Counted from the stretch's first letter, positions 9,423 to 18,904 are shown. The stretch: DNA of 19,063 bases from Pigoraptor vietnamica (GCA_943704525.1 CALSCQ010000642.1:1-19063), one strand, 5' to 3'. Program-made: numbers and translations. Notes: generated by a model not told the origin, from the letters alone.

Positions 9423-9440
9423 AACGGCCACAACACACAC

Positions 9441-9672
9441 CCACACCCTCTCTAGCTGACCCATGGCCGCTTGGCGTTTGACTCCCTTGATGAGAAAGGA
9501 AGAGTCGACTGGATAAACCATACGTTTCATTTCGCGTCAGGCGTGCAACACTGTGTCGGTTGCCAGTCGCTCAAACTGTGAAAATGCGAAACAGCCGCGA
9601 GAGCGGTGCGACCACGGCACAACGCCATGCTCTCCCTGTCCTCTAGTCATCAACCCATGCCATGCATGTCGC
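9441..9672. other. Gap between duplicated unit B and the F-box gene
   Basis: No gene or repeat recognised. It probably holds the 3' UTR of the minus-strand F-box gene. Confidence 0.4.
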
Positions 9673-10830
9673 TCAAAGGCACTGCATTTCCGTGTCGCTG
9701 CTGACCGCTTCCGGGTCCAGTCGCTCCCTCTTCGCCCCTGCGGTGTCCAGTCGCTCCTTCCTCGCCTTTGCAATGGCGGTTGCGGCCGCGTGGCAGAGGG
9801 AAAACGGAACGCCGTGCGCAAAGAGGAGCTCCCAGGGCCCAACCGAGCGCTTGGCGTCACGTATTGTCGGTACCTCCGCCTCCATCTCGGCAAAAATGCG
9901 GCTCGTAGTGTCCGCGCCCGTCTCTCCCTGCACTCGCCGTGACGCAAGGTAGTCGCGCGCGGCCGCTTCAGACTGCTCCACCCACGCCGCGACCGCGGCC
10001 TGGAGGGCACTCTCCGACAGCGTGTTGTACGCCTCGGTGGAGCCGTACAGGACTTCGACGAGCTTGACGAGTTCCCTGAGGTAGTATTGGGGATAGAATT
10101 GAGGGCCAAGTGCGGAGATGTCAATGTCACCGAGAGGGACGAACGTCTTGAGCAGAGACATGGGAAGACCGTTGACAAGCACGCTGTGCTCTCGCGCGTC
10201 CGGGACATCGCCGTACAGCGGCATTCCCATTCGCGCGCGCTTCGCCTTTTCAATCTCGTGGCCGCCCCACGTCCACACCAGCAGTGCCCTCACGCACCCT
10301 TCGCACGCGGGCGTCGCTTCAACGAGGCCCCCCTTGCCGTAGTAGTTCACCTCCACGTTGTCTTCCCATACTTCCCCGTCAGCCGCCGCAGCGGGTGGGA
10401 AACCGTGCGCGTGCCCGCGGGCGCTTTGCACAGTCCGCACAAGCGCGGCACGTAATTCCACACAAACCACTCCCAGCGCACGACCTGCAACAGAGTCGCC
10501 CACTCGTCCGGCGGTGACGGACACGTGGGCGGCCGCAACTGCTTCAGTACAAAGCGCGCGCCCCCGAGCCCCTGTGTCGACGTCCTATCACCTTCCTGAA
10601 GGTGAGCGGGTCGAACTCGTCCGTGGTTAGGAGCTTTGCGATGGCACACCACACGCTGCGAGTGTCCCACACAAACCGCCGGAGGGATGTGCACGTAGCG
10701 CCGAGCGCAACGATGCCACTGAGGCCTTGAGGGGCCACGTACTGTACTCCTCGACAAGAGAGAAGAGGACGTCGTTGGGGAATCGCTCGAGGATGCTGCC
10801 ATGCATCGGAGACACGGCGCTTGTCTGCAT
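9673..10830 (-). CDS. F-box protein with three frame displacements (damaged gene or mini-introns)
   Basis: The protein starts MQTSAVSPMHG at 10830 (a second ATG is at 10806) and opens with an F-box: ILERFPNDVLFSLVEEY, then after a frame change GIVALGATCTSLRRFVWDTR and SVWCAI. F-box proteins bind Skp1 and deliver substrates to SCF ubiquitin ligases; the substrate here is unknown. The rest, including WEWFVWNYVPRL, VEVNYYGKGGLVEATPACEG and LGPQFYPQYYLRELVKLVEV, is unrecognised; it ends SSDTEMQCL, about 380 residues in all. The frame steps near 10735, 10580 and 10430, each time in the same direction, as if one base were missing or an intron of 3n+2 were present. GT-AG segments of 17, 20 and 17 nt (10726-10742, 10572-10591, 10424-10440) would restore frame, but so would three single-base indels or pseudogene decay. 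Confidence 0.6.
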
Positions 10831-11141
10831 GTTACTTGCCGCGACACGGCTCAAAAGAGGAGCCGACGCGCACACGAAGGCGAGGTTACAGGCGAAAACC
10901 GGAAAGTTTGAACAAAGAAAAAAAAAGAGAATAAAGTGCCGCCTGTTACACATTGCCCGAGATCTCGGTCGGCCACTTCTTGAGAATACAAGAGGCTCTT
11001 AGGGTTTTGGAGAATCGCCAAGGACGAGCCCGTGCCGCGTTACGCTAGCTACTCTTGCTCGAGGGCATGCGGCGCGGGTGCAGGTGCTCCAAAGGGACTC
11101 TGGAGGAGTGGGAGATGCCGCGTTCAGAAAACCGGTGTGCC
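10831..11141. other. Upstream region of the F-box gene
   Basis: It contains an A-rich run (10915-10926), a GTTACA at 10945-10950 and GC-rich DNA beyond. A minus-strand open frame (10999-11379, 126 codons) is Pro/Ser/Leu-rich and made largely from the tandem repeat next to it; I do not accept it as a gene. Confidence 0.4.
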
Positions 11142-11332
11142 GTTGTGTGGGGTCTGTCGCCCAACGACGGGGAGTTGTACCGCGAGCAGAGGACAGCGAC
11201 GACAGTCCGTAGAGAGGTGACAGTGACGCTGTTGTGTGGGGTCTGTCGCCCAACGACGGGGAGTTGTACCGCGAGCATCCGAGGGCGGCGAAGAGGACAG
11301 CGACGACAGTCCGCAGAGGTGACAGTGACGCT
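11142..11332. repeat. Tandem direct duplication, 89 and 102 bp
   Basis: Copy 1 (11142-11230) and copy 2 (11231-11332) share the block GTTGTGTGGGGTCTGTCGCC, GACGGGGAGTTGTACCGCGA, and later GAGGACAGCGACGACAGTCC and GGTGACAGTGACGCT. Copy 2 has a 15-bp insertion (TCCGAGGGCGGCGAA) in the middle and lacks two bases near the end. Otherwise they are almost identical, so the event is recent. Confidence 0.93.
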
Positions 11333-11753
<421 letters not shown>

Positions 11754-11790
11754 GCATGTTTGGACACCGACCCCGTTACAGAAACGCATT

Positions 11791-13887
11791 TCATTCGGTC
11801 GCTGACGCAAAGACTTGAATCTCCACGCCATCCACAGCTGCACAGGGCCACTTTCTCCGAATGCGGCGCTCCACAAACTCGACCGTTGCGGCCTTCTCGA
11901 CTTCTATGAAGATCACAGCCGTCCCCGCGACGCACTCGCCCCGCTCGTCACGCTTGCGACCGCACCCAATGTCGACGGCGTATGGATGCGCCAGCGACTT
12001 GAGCTCGTCGACGCGCTCCTTAACCACGTGCTCCGCCAGTGTAGCGAGGGACGGCAGCGGCAGAGTCTTGATCGTTGACGCCTTTTCGACGTCTGTGAAG
12101 ATTGCGGCCGCCGTCCCCGTGACGCTCTCCTCACGCTTGAGCGCGCAGCCGATGCCAGCGGCGTACGGATGCGCCAGCGACTTGAGCTCGTCCACGCGCG
12201 CGTCGTAGTCTTCTCGCTCCTCGACCACGTGCTTCACAGCACTCGCGATGGACGGCAGCGGCGGAGTCTCGTCATCCAACGTCAAATCTATGACGGGGAT
12301 AGGGACGGGGACGAGTCGCGATGTTGACGTGCGCACGTTCGGCGAGATTTTCGCGCCCTCGACGCGCTCCTTCTCGGCATCGCCTTGCGCGGGAGCCCGT
12401 CGATCGCTGTTCGATGTCGCAAGCACGGCGACTCGCAATGGAGAAACGATCGACTCGCTCTCCCCGTTGCGCACAGGAGTGCGCACCTGCCAATAGTTGT
12501 CGTGCGTAGGCATGGGAGTCTGGACAACCGACGAAGTCGCCGAGTTGTCGTCTGAATCCTCGTGTGCCTGCGCAGTGCGTGTGTTCGACGTCTCAGAAGC
12601 CTCGTGGGTCGGTTGCTGCACACACGCCGTTGCCGTTGACTCTTCAGGTCGCAGAGTCACCGTGAGGCAGTCGTCGACTTGTGCCGCGACCGAAGTTGTG
12701 CTCGCCCACTGTGCGTCGCGCGATGCGGAGTTGACTGTGCAAGGAGAGATGCCGTTGGCTTGTGTCGCGAGAGCGAGCGCCGGCACACCGCGCAACTGTT
12801 GGTGCAGGCGGCTCGTGTCGCTTTCGAGCGGAGTCGCGAGTGCGACTTCAACGGAAGGTGCGAGGCGCGCGCGCGTTCGCTGCGCCTGATCGTGACGAAG
12901 CGACTCGACCGACGCACGGTCATGTGGTCCATGCACAAGTGGCACGTGCGCGTCGCCCTTGCTACTCGGGTCCCAGACCGCTGAAGCCTGCCCCGTCGTC
13001 GTTGGGCGAGTGCCCGGAGTTGCCGCCGTTGGACCGGCCTTTCGGTTAAGTGTCGCGGCCGGCTCTGACGAAACTGGTTGCGTCTTCGGCGCGATGGGAC
13101 GGAATGCCGGTTGAGCTGGAGCAGGCGGCGGCGCTGTCGTGCTCTGCTGTTGTTGTTGCAGCGGCGCCTGGAGCAAAAGGTCGCGCACGAAGACTGTGCA
13201 GGGAAGCGTCTGCGGTCCGGCTTCAGCGGCGAGGGGAAGGACGGCGGCGACGGTCTTCTTGTGCGCGCCGTTACGCCTGAATTCGACGGTGTACAACATC
13301 CGGTCCCTGAGTGCCTCCAAGTGCGAGCGTCGCTTGTTGGCCACGCGGACCTTGTCCCCGCCGTGCGCGATTACGCGGTTGTCCCTGTTGTTGAATGCTT
13401 CGCTCAGGTCCTTCTCCGAGACCGCAAAATGGGTGGCGCCAGCGACCACGCAGGGTTCCGAGGCCACGCATTGCAGTTTTATACTGCGCACGAACGCCTT
13501 GCGCGCGAATACATCATCCGACAGCGGCCGCGCGTCCATAAGCGGCAGCTGGCCGACGTGCGCGGGAACGGCGGGCAGCAAGCCGTTTGCGCTCTCATTC
13601 GCCATTGAACTCCAGCATGACAGCGTTTCGCGCGGCTCGGCAGCAGTCGCGGACGGCGTCGAATCGGCGCGGGACACAGTGCACCTCTTTTGCGCCTGAG
13701 GCAGTTCCGGAGGGTCTAGCGATTCCGAAGCCGTCCGCTTATTCGCGTTTGCGCGCCGGCATTGGCCCGGGCCTTGGAGCGCCGCCGAGTCATCAGCGCA
13801 GTGGGGCGCAATCAGGCTCGGTGCTGGCCAGTGCACGCCGATTGCACCGCCGCGGGCAACTGGCGACGACGAACCCTTGTCTTCCAT
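11791..13887 (-). CDS. SUMO-interacting-motif protein with duplicated C-terminal module (698 aa)
   Basis: A single open frame from ATG 13887 to the stop at 11791. Residues 1-100 are low complexity with basic clusters (NANKR, QAQKR) that could act as a nuclear signal. Residues 110-240 look folded (SDDVFARKAFVRSIKLQC, GDKVRVANKRRSHLEALRDR) but match nothing I know. Residues 240-530 are disordered in character, rich in Ala, Pro, Thr and Ser, with Q5 at 244-248. VIDLTLDDE at 532-540 is a canonical SUMO-interacting motif followed by acidic residues. Then come two copies of a module of about 65 residues (543-609 and 610-671), sharing VDELKSLAHPYA, IGC, GTA.IF and VEKA. No RING, kinase or other catalytic motif is visible. 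A SUMO-binding nuclear scaffold or adaptor is inferred. A TATA box lies about 100 bp upstream. Confidence 0.82.
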   Translation of the reverse strand: MEDKGSSSPVARGGAIGVHWPAPSLIAPHCADDSAALQGPGQCRRANANKRTASESLDPPELPQAQKRCTVSRADSTPSATAAEPRETLSCWSSMANESANGLLPAVPAHVGQLPLMDARPLSDDVFARKAFVRSIKLQCVASEPCVVAGATHFAVSEKDLSEAFNNRDNRVIAHGGDKVRVANKRRSHLEALRDRMLYTVEFRRNGAHKKTVAAVLPLAAEAGPQTLPCTVFVRDLLLQAPLQQQQQSTTAPPPAPAQPAFRPIAPKTQPVSSEPAATLNRKAGPTAATPGTRPTTTGQASAVWDPSSKGDAHVPLVHGPHDRASVESLRHDQAQRTRARLAPSVEVALATPLESDTSRLHQQLRGVPALALATQANGISPCTVNSASRDAQWASTTSVAAQVDDCLTVTLRPEESTATACVQQPTHEASETSNTRTAQAHEDSDDNSATSSVVQTPMPTHDNYWQVRTPVRNGESESIVSPLRVAVLATSNSDRRAPAQGDAEKERVEGAKISPNVRTSTSRLVPVPIPVIDLTLDDETPPLPSIASAVKHVVEEREDYDARVDELKSLAHPYAAGIGCALKREESVTGTAAAIFTDVEKASTIKTLPLPSLATLAEHVVKERVDELKSLAHPYAVDIGCGRKRDERGECVAGTAVIFIEVEKAATVEFVERRIRRKWPCAAVDGVEIQVFASATE
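11875..12261 (-). repeat. Internal tandem repeat in the SUMO-motif gene
   Basis: Copy 1 is 12261-12061 and copy 2 is 12060-11875 on the gene strand. The encoded modules share PLPS, H-V-V-x-E-R, VDELKSLAHPYA, IGC, GTA and VEKA. Copy 1 has extra residues (EEREDYDA) and copy 2 has RDERGECV. The duplication is in frame. Confidence 0.9.
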
Positions 13888-13987
13888 CGTTACATCAGTC
13901 GCGACTGGAGTTAATTTGGGGTGTGAGTTTGCGTGTGCTTCTGGTATTGTGTATGTGGGCGGTGAAGAGCGTAAGGGGTAAGCCGCC

Positions 13988-13995
13988 TATATATA
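13988..13995 (-). promoter_or_regulatory. TATA box of the SUMO-motif gene
   Basis: TATATATA followed on the minus strand by GGCGG, 101 bp upstream of the ATG at 13887. The sequence is palindromic, but position and the GC-rich flank fit the minus-strand gene; transcription would begin near 13960. Confidence 0.55.
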
Positions 13996-14047
13996 CGTTT
14001 GCGACGACCCCAACGGTGGCTGTCACGCAGCTGTCACGCACCCTGAG

Positions 14048-14082
14048 TGTAACGCACAAGGGCGAGTGTAACAAAATGTAAC
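14048..14082. promoter_or_regulatory. Three TGTAAC elements upstream of the SUMO-motif gene
   Basis: TGTAAC at 14048, 14067 and 14077 on the plus strand. The last two are 10 bp apart, like the pairs upstream of the paralogous genes. They lie 50-95 bp beyond the TATA box, at the edge of the AT-rich island. Confidence 0.4.
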
Positions 14083-14360
14083 ACATTCTCGGTTAATGTT
14101 AGCGATATCTCGGTTAATTTGAGTATGGAAAAACCGCAATAGTTTGGAGTGTCGCCATACTTTGTGCATGGCGCAATGGATTCGTGCAAATTTTCCATTC
14201 CTTCGCTATGAAGAATGTATGAAATTATTTTTATTAATCCAAATTTCATTACTTCTTTTAAATATAGTATGAGAAGATGTGAGTACAAAATGCACACAAA
14301 CCAATAGTAATAATATAATTTGTAATGTACCAGTCGGTACTGAATAAGTCGAATTTAAGG
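14083..14360. promoter_or_regulatory. AT-rich island between divergent genes
   Basis: This clearly A+T-rich block separates the SUMO-motif gene (minus, start 13887) from the eS27 gene (plus, start 14518). Near its left end CTCGGTTAAT occurs twice (about 14088-14097 and 14109-14118). No open frame has a believable product. It has the same setting as the island at 4380-4690, so a bidirectional promoter region is inferred. Confidence 0.55.
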
Positions 14361-14394
14361 GGCAATTGCCCAATGCGCTGTCTCATCCGGGGTG

Positions 14395-14517
14395 GGCCTC
14401 CATGCGACCGTCTCTCTCTCCCCATCGAACCCAATCGCATAAAACAGATCCACCCGTCCCTCCGCTCTCGTTCTCTCTTTCCCATCGTCTCGTGGGGCAC
14501 ATAGGAAGCCAACGAAG
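14395..14517 (+). promoter_or_regulatory. Pyrimidine-rich leader of the eS27 gene
   Basis: The stretch before the ATG has several C/T runs (CCGTCTCTCTCTCCCC, CTCGTTCTCTCTTTCCC). Ribosomal protein mRNAs of many eukaryotes start in a pyrimidine tract. No start site can be fixed from sequence alone. Confidence 0.4.
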
Positions 14518-16000
14518 ATGCCGGTATGTGCGTCCCCGTGTGGGATGCCGCGGGGGTGTCGATGTGTGGGGATTGTGGCGTTGCGTCAAGTGGATGGTTT
14601 GATGTTGGTCCGTCGTATGTGCCGGCGTGTGGCGGGAAGCGTGTGATTCGCTCATTACCTTATGGTGTTGTGCTACATCGGCGCCTTGGGGGAAGGCGTT
14701 ATGTGTGTATGTTGTCGTATTGGTGCCTTTGTGTTTCGATTGTGTACGTAGCGTTGAGTGCGTGTGTCCTCAAGTTCTTGCGGCGGTCCTTAGCCGTTGT
14801 GTGGCGTTGTATTTGCGGTGGCGAGAACTTTCAGGCCGTTAGTGCCACATGCCGCTGTGATCGACCTCCGTCTATTATATGCCGTAATAGTTTCGTTTTT
14901 GACGCGTGCGGGTATACGTGTGTTTGTACGTGTGTTTGTGTGTGGGTTGGGCCGTCCATACAATCGGCAGCACGAGTGGGTCCACACGCTCACGCGCACA
15001 ATTCATTGCATTGCAGCTCGCACGCGATCTCCTCCACCCCAACCCTGAGCACGAGAAGTCTCAGCACAAGCTCAAGCGGCTGGTGCAGAGCCCCAACTCG
15101 TACTTCATGGACGTCAAGTGCCCTGGCTGCTTCAGCATCACGACGGTGTTCAGGTGAGGCTTCTGCGCATTGTGCTCGTTGCTGGCGCGCCACTTGAGAG
15201 TGTTTCATAAGTGACAAGCTTTGCAGTGCGAGAATTGTGATGACATGTATCGTAAAGCTATACTGCGACGCGTTGTTGGGGTGTCGTGCGTGTGCTCTCC
15301 TGCCATGTTTGTCGAGAGTGCGCTGGACATCTATGGGCATTACGGCATTTGTAGCTTGGTTGCTAGGGAGTGCTCTGGGGGTTTGGTTTAAGAGAATGGC
15401 CTCTGTTTAAGAGAATGGCCTCTGTTTAAGAGAATGGCCTCGGTTCTTCTTGTGAGACCTTGCCTGTGCCTACGACTCCCGCCGTGTAGTGAACCCTCAA
15501 TATTCTCTTCCTCAAGTTGGACTTTCTACCGTGTGTGTGCTGACGCGAGTCGTTGTCGTTGCTTGCGCAGCCATGCTCAGACGGTCGTTCTCTGCTCGGC
15601 GTGCTCGACGGTGCTCTGCCAGCCCACGGGCGGCCGGGCCCGCCTTACGGAGGGTGGGTGTCGGCGTTTGATGCAGTGCATTGTGTCTGATTGTTGTGTG
15701 GTCTGTCACGGTGCGGTGATGCTTCTATAATGTCTTGGTCTCTGTAGAATGCCGCATGTGTGTCTGTGTTGCAATTGTGGTTGGGTGGAAGGGCCTGCCG
15801 GTTCACGTGCTTTGCGCCGTGCGAGAGGGCATTATTGGGGGTCGTGGCTCTCCAAGCAACTGTTGATGCGTCGGTTGCACTGGAATTTGGATTATGTGTG
15901 CTGTTTCGTCTCGCACTTGAACACAATGCGCCGTTACTTTGTCTGACGTCAATTGTCCCTCTGTGTTGCAGGCTGCTCCTTCCGCCGGAAGATCCAGTAA
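14518..16000 (+). CDS. RPS27: 40S ribosomal protein eS27 (4 coding exons)
   Basis: Exons 14518-14523, 15017-15153, 15571-15653 and 15972-16000 join in frame to an 84-residue protein, the usual length of eukaryotic eS27. It begins [20 protein letters not shown], has [17 protein letters not shown] and [16 protein letters not shown], and ends [11 protein letters not shown]37-x2-C40 and C56-x2-C59 form the zinc finger. The protein is a structural part of the small ribosomal subunit. Only ATG CCG lies in coding exon 1. Introns are 493, 417 and 318 nt with donors GTATGT, GTGAGG and GTGGGT and acceptors ending in CAG. The first two introns split codons at phases 0 and 2, the third at phase 1. Composition matches the surrounding genome and all key residues are intact, so this is a working gene. 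Confidence 0.97.
15386..15442. repeat. Three tandem copies of a 19-bp unit in eS27 intron 2
   Basis: The unit GTTTAAGAGAATGGCCTCT is repeated three times without a gap; only the last base of copy 3 differs (G for T). It ends 128 nt before the acceptor. Confidence 0.97.
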
Positions 16001-16488
16001 TTCCACTTCGTTCGTGTTTGCTAGAGCAAAAGCGAGAGATGGAACTGTGATCATGACCGAGCGTGCGAGCGTCGCCCATTAAAGGCGCAATCGGCTTCGA
16101 AAAAGTGTGGCATCTGTCCGTTGTTGTGCCAGTCTGTCGCTGTGCCTTCCCTCTGTCCAACGACGCTCACACAGTGGTATCTTCCCTCTGCAACGGCAAA
16201 CGTCCACGCTCAGGCACGCACAAACGCACGGACGCATGCACGGCGAGTTAAAAGAGGCGCAGTTGTGTGCATTGTACGGGCCGCTGATAGCATGGGGAGA
16301 GTGATAGCAAGGGTCTATTGCGCCATCGAATGAGAGATGTGGTGTGGAGCAGAGCCGATTGGGCACTTTGTTAGAGGCCGCTGCACGCAAACGCAGCACG
16401 CACACGCGGCACGCAGCACGCAGACGAACGCGCACGCACACTCGAAATTTTAGCAAGACACAAAACAGATAACGCGCACTCGACCAAC
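16001..16488. other. Convergent 3' region of eS27 and the WD40 gene
   Basis: No gene is supported. The right part (16381-16440) is a degenerate GCACGCA-rich tract. A long open frame on the minus strand (16079-17413) is an out-of-frame shadow of the WD40 gene running into this gap. Confidence 0.5.
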
Positions 16489-18904
16489 TTAGAGAATGGC
16501 GCACGTCGATGACTTCGGCGCGGCCTTTCCCCCATCGCCCGACGCAATCTTGCGGTCGCCATCGTCGTGCGATGACGCCACCTGCGCCAGGCGCTCGTGG
16601 GACATTCCCGCGCTTTTCTTTCCGGAAGACAAGAGCAAGCTCCCGCCATCCGCTTCGGCCACGGCGTTGTACGAGAGGCCCGCAACCGCACCGGATGCGA
16701 CCTTTGGCACGAGCACGAGTTGGCCCACGCAGCGCGAACAGCGCACGCGAAGAGCCGCCGCGTCCACGGCGTCGCCGTCCCGCAGCCGCAGGGCCACGGG
16801 GTCGTCGATGGGGTTTGCCGCCGCACACCGCGGGCAAATGGCGAGACACACTTCGGCGCGCTGGGTGGAGGCGCGGTAGAGGTATCTTGGGACGACTGTC
16901 AGCGGCGGCATGAGGGCGTTGTTGTTCGAGAGCGACGTCTGCGACTGCCCGCGTGCCACGCCATTTGAACCGTCCATGAACGCCTGCGACGGGATCGAGA
17001 GAGAGAGGCGCGACTTGGAGGCACCGCGACCGAGGCGAGTGTCGGGGAGGGGCATGGCGGCGGGTTCGGGTGCGCCGCGTCGCTTGAGGCGCAGCACCGT
17101 GTGACCCGTGGACGACCCCAACACGATGCACTGGCCGTCGGCGGACGCCACGACGGAAGAGAGAATTGTCTGAAGGCGGCCGGTGGGTTGCGCGCCCACA
17201 AAAACGCACTCTTCCTCGCCAGAGGCAGTAGACCAGAGGGTGACTGTGCAGCCGGAGGAGACGGTCGCAAGGTACCTGTTGTGCGGATGAAAGATACACA
17301 AATGAGATATAAAGGCAGAAATATATGACGAGAGGTGCAATGCACACGCGAGGATGCAATTCAAACTGGTGAGCGGGAATAGAGGAGTTCGAGCGAGATG
17401 TGACGTAATACAATTAAAGTGCGCATGAGACTGTGAAGCTGTGAAGAGCACCAGGGAGGACGGAAACACAGATAATCGAGACAAGGAGTCCAGAGGATTA
17501 CATCCGCACACGCACCTCGAGCACAGAGAGAAGCTCGCGTGCTCGACGAGTCCCCGCGCGCTTCCCGTCCGCAACAGTAACAGGCCCGACGTCGAAGCCT
17601 CGCGCAGCGTAACGGCCTCCCCGTCGACGTACGCGAGGTAACGCCCACACGGCGAAAACATGACGGGCTGAAGCGCGAAGCTCTCGCGCTCATACGTCGC
17701 CACAGTCGCTCCGGTGCGAGTGTCGTGCAGCGAGACCGAGTGTCCGTACGCCGCGACAAAGAGCGTTCCGCACGGTGACATGTCCACGCGCTGCACGACC
17801 CCGGGGGCCCTCGCACGCGACACCGCGTGGCCGCTCGCAAGGTCGACGACCGACACTGTGCCGTCCCCATCCCCGGCGACCACAAACCGGCCGTCACGTG
17901 ACAGCACGAGGCACGAGACGACCGCGCCTCCCGGCGTCCCGCACACGCGCCGCGGCTTCGTGTTGCCCTCGATAAACGCCAGCGCGTGCACGTCCGAGCC
18001 CGCGGCATACACAACGCTGGTCCCGCAGCGCGTGATGGCCACGCATGAGACAATCCCCCTGCTTCCCGAGGGCGACGTGCGTACGGGCTTGCCGTCCAGC
18101 GCATCCCACACGTGCAGGTCGTCGCCGACAACGCCGGCCACATAGCGGCCGTCGTCCGAGACGGTGGCGAGGCGCACGCGTTCGCCGCAGCGAATTTCGG
18201 CGCGCGTGGCGCCCGTCGATACGTCGACAACAATGACACGACCATCCATGGTCACGGCGATGGCCGTCGCTGCCGAGATCTCGCAGCGCACAACCGCCGG
18301 GTTCGCGACGCCCTCCACGCCGGCACTCGACGCATTGCGGCCGAGCGAAGAATCGCGCCCCGTGTGCGGACTCCCCGGATTAGACCCGATGGACAACACC
18401 GCAGCGCCGGTGGCGCCTGATGCGTTTCCAATCGACATGGTGCTGCCGGTTCGCACGGGTCCGAGAGAGTCGCCATCGAGCGTGACGAGATGGAACGACG
18501 ACAGGTGTAGAGAGCCCCTGCGCGCGCCGAGTTTGCTCTGCGCGGGCGGGGACGTCGGCATCGCGAGGGCGTCGTGCGACTCTCGCGTGAGGGGCAGTGC
18601 GGCGGCGGAGGGAAGCCACCCGCACATGCCCAGATCCCACACGCGCACGGACATGTCTTCCGACGCCGACGCGAGAAGGCGACCCGTCGGTCCAAACGCT
18701 ATCGACGTGATGGGACCCGTGTGCCCGAGTAGATATCCGACAGTGGTACCAGACTCAAAGTCCACTATGGCGATGCCGTAGTCCACCGCAACCGCCACGC
18801 AGTCGCCGACGGGCGAGATGCGGCAATCGGACGCGCTAGTCAGTGCGCGCATGGGCAGGATCTTGCGCTTGGCAGACGCAATGGGCTTGCGGAAGATGCT
18901 TCCT
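16489..18904 (-). CDS. WD40-repeat protein with zinc-ribbon-like cluster and CaaX box (5' end outside window)
   Basis: Two exons lie in the window: 18904-17516 and 17275-16489. The upstream exon opens after GTGCAG at 18905 as GSIFRKPIASAKRKILP, in frame with the ATG at 18852, so the true start is probably beyond the right edge. Spliced, about 724 residues are visible. WD40 units include GHTGPITSIAFGPTGRLLAS ending VRVWD, DDGRYVAGVVGDDLHVWD, SRDGRFVVAGDGDGTVSVVD, SPCGTLFVAAYGHSVSLHD, SPCGRYLAYVDG, and RYLATVSSGCTVTLW, which is made by the splice. A Ser/Gly-rich insertion follows the first full unit. Near the C-terminus CPRC and CSRC, 28 residues apart, form a likely zinc site. The protein ends STCAIL-stop, a CaaX box; Leu last favours geranylgeranyl addition and membrane attachment. 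A membrane-bound scaffold is inferred; partners are unknown. Confidence 0.88.
17276..17515 (-). other. 240-nt stop-free intron of the WD40 gene
   Basis: Donor GAG|GTGCGTGTG at 17515 and acceptor CACAACAG|GTACC ending at 17276, with a T-rich stretch before the acceptor. Removal joins FSLCS-R-YLATVSSG, restoring a normal WD40 strand, whereas the intron reads as a Ser/Leu/His-rich segment unlike its neighbours. It is more AT-rich than the exons. Confidence 0.85.

Larger units (their letters stand above)
7021..9440. repeat. Tandem segmental duplication carrying two paralogous genes
   Basis: Unit A runs from about 7021 to 8150 and unit B from about 8235 to 9440. Matching landmarks in order are: CA tract; GACACCCTGACGA/AACACCCTGACGA; GACCNNCCTCAACA; GGTGTAACA; GGCAAAGG(G/A)GCCCTCTGT; GTAACACAGTCTG; the gene on the minus strand; an ACCGGGG(G)TC leader; a T-rich stretch; paired GTTAC elements; CA tract. 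The copies have diverged by indels, most clearly in the T-rich part, which is a T70 homopolymer in unit B. The junction lies in the long CA tract 8152-8234, which suggests unequal exchange through microsatellites. Confidence 0.85.

Noticed and set aside
9326-10830. F-box gene as a processed retrocopy with the T70/A70 tract as its poly(A) tail
   Set aside because: The tract lies 277 nt past the stop on the correct strand, which is tempting, but the same place in duplicated unit A is a T-rich run upstream of the paralogous gene, and I find no target-site duplication.
15654-15971. Box C/D snoRNA in eS27 intron 3
   Set aside because: A TTGATGC and a CTGA lie about 85 nt apart with weak flanking pairing, but the C box departs from RUGAUGA at two places. 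In intron 2 a perfect GTGATGA has no D box within 200 nt.
16079-17413. 444-codon minus-strand open frame
   Set aside because: Out-of-frame shadow of the WD40 gene; its translation is Arg/His/Pro-rich and crosses the intron and the 3' gap.
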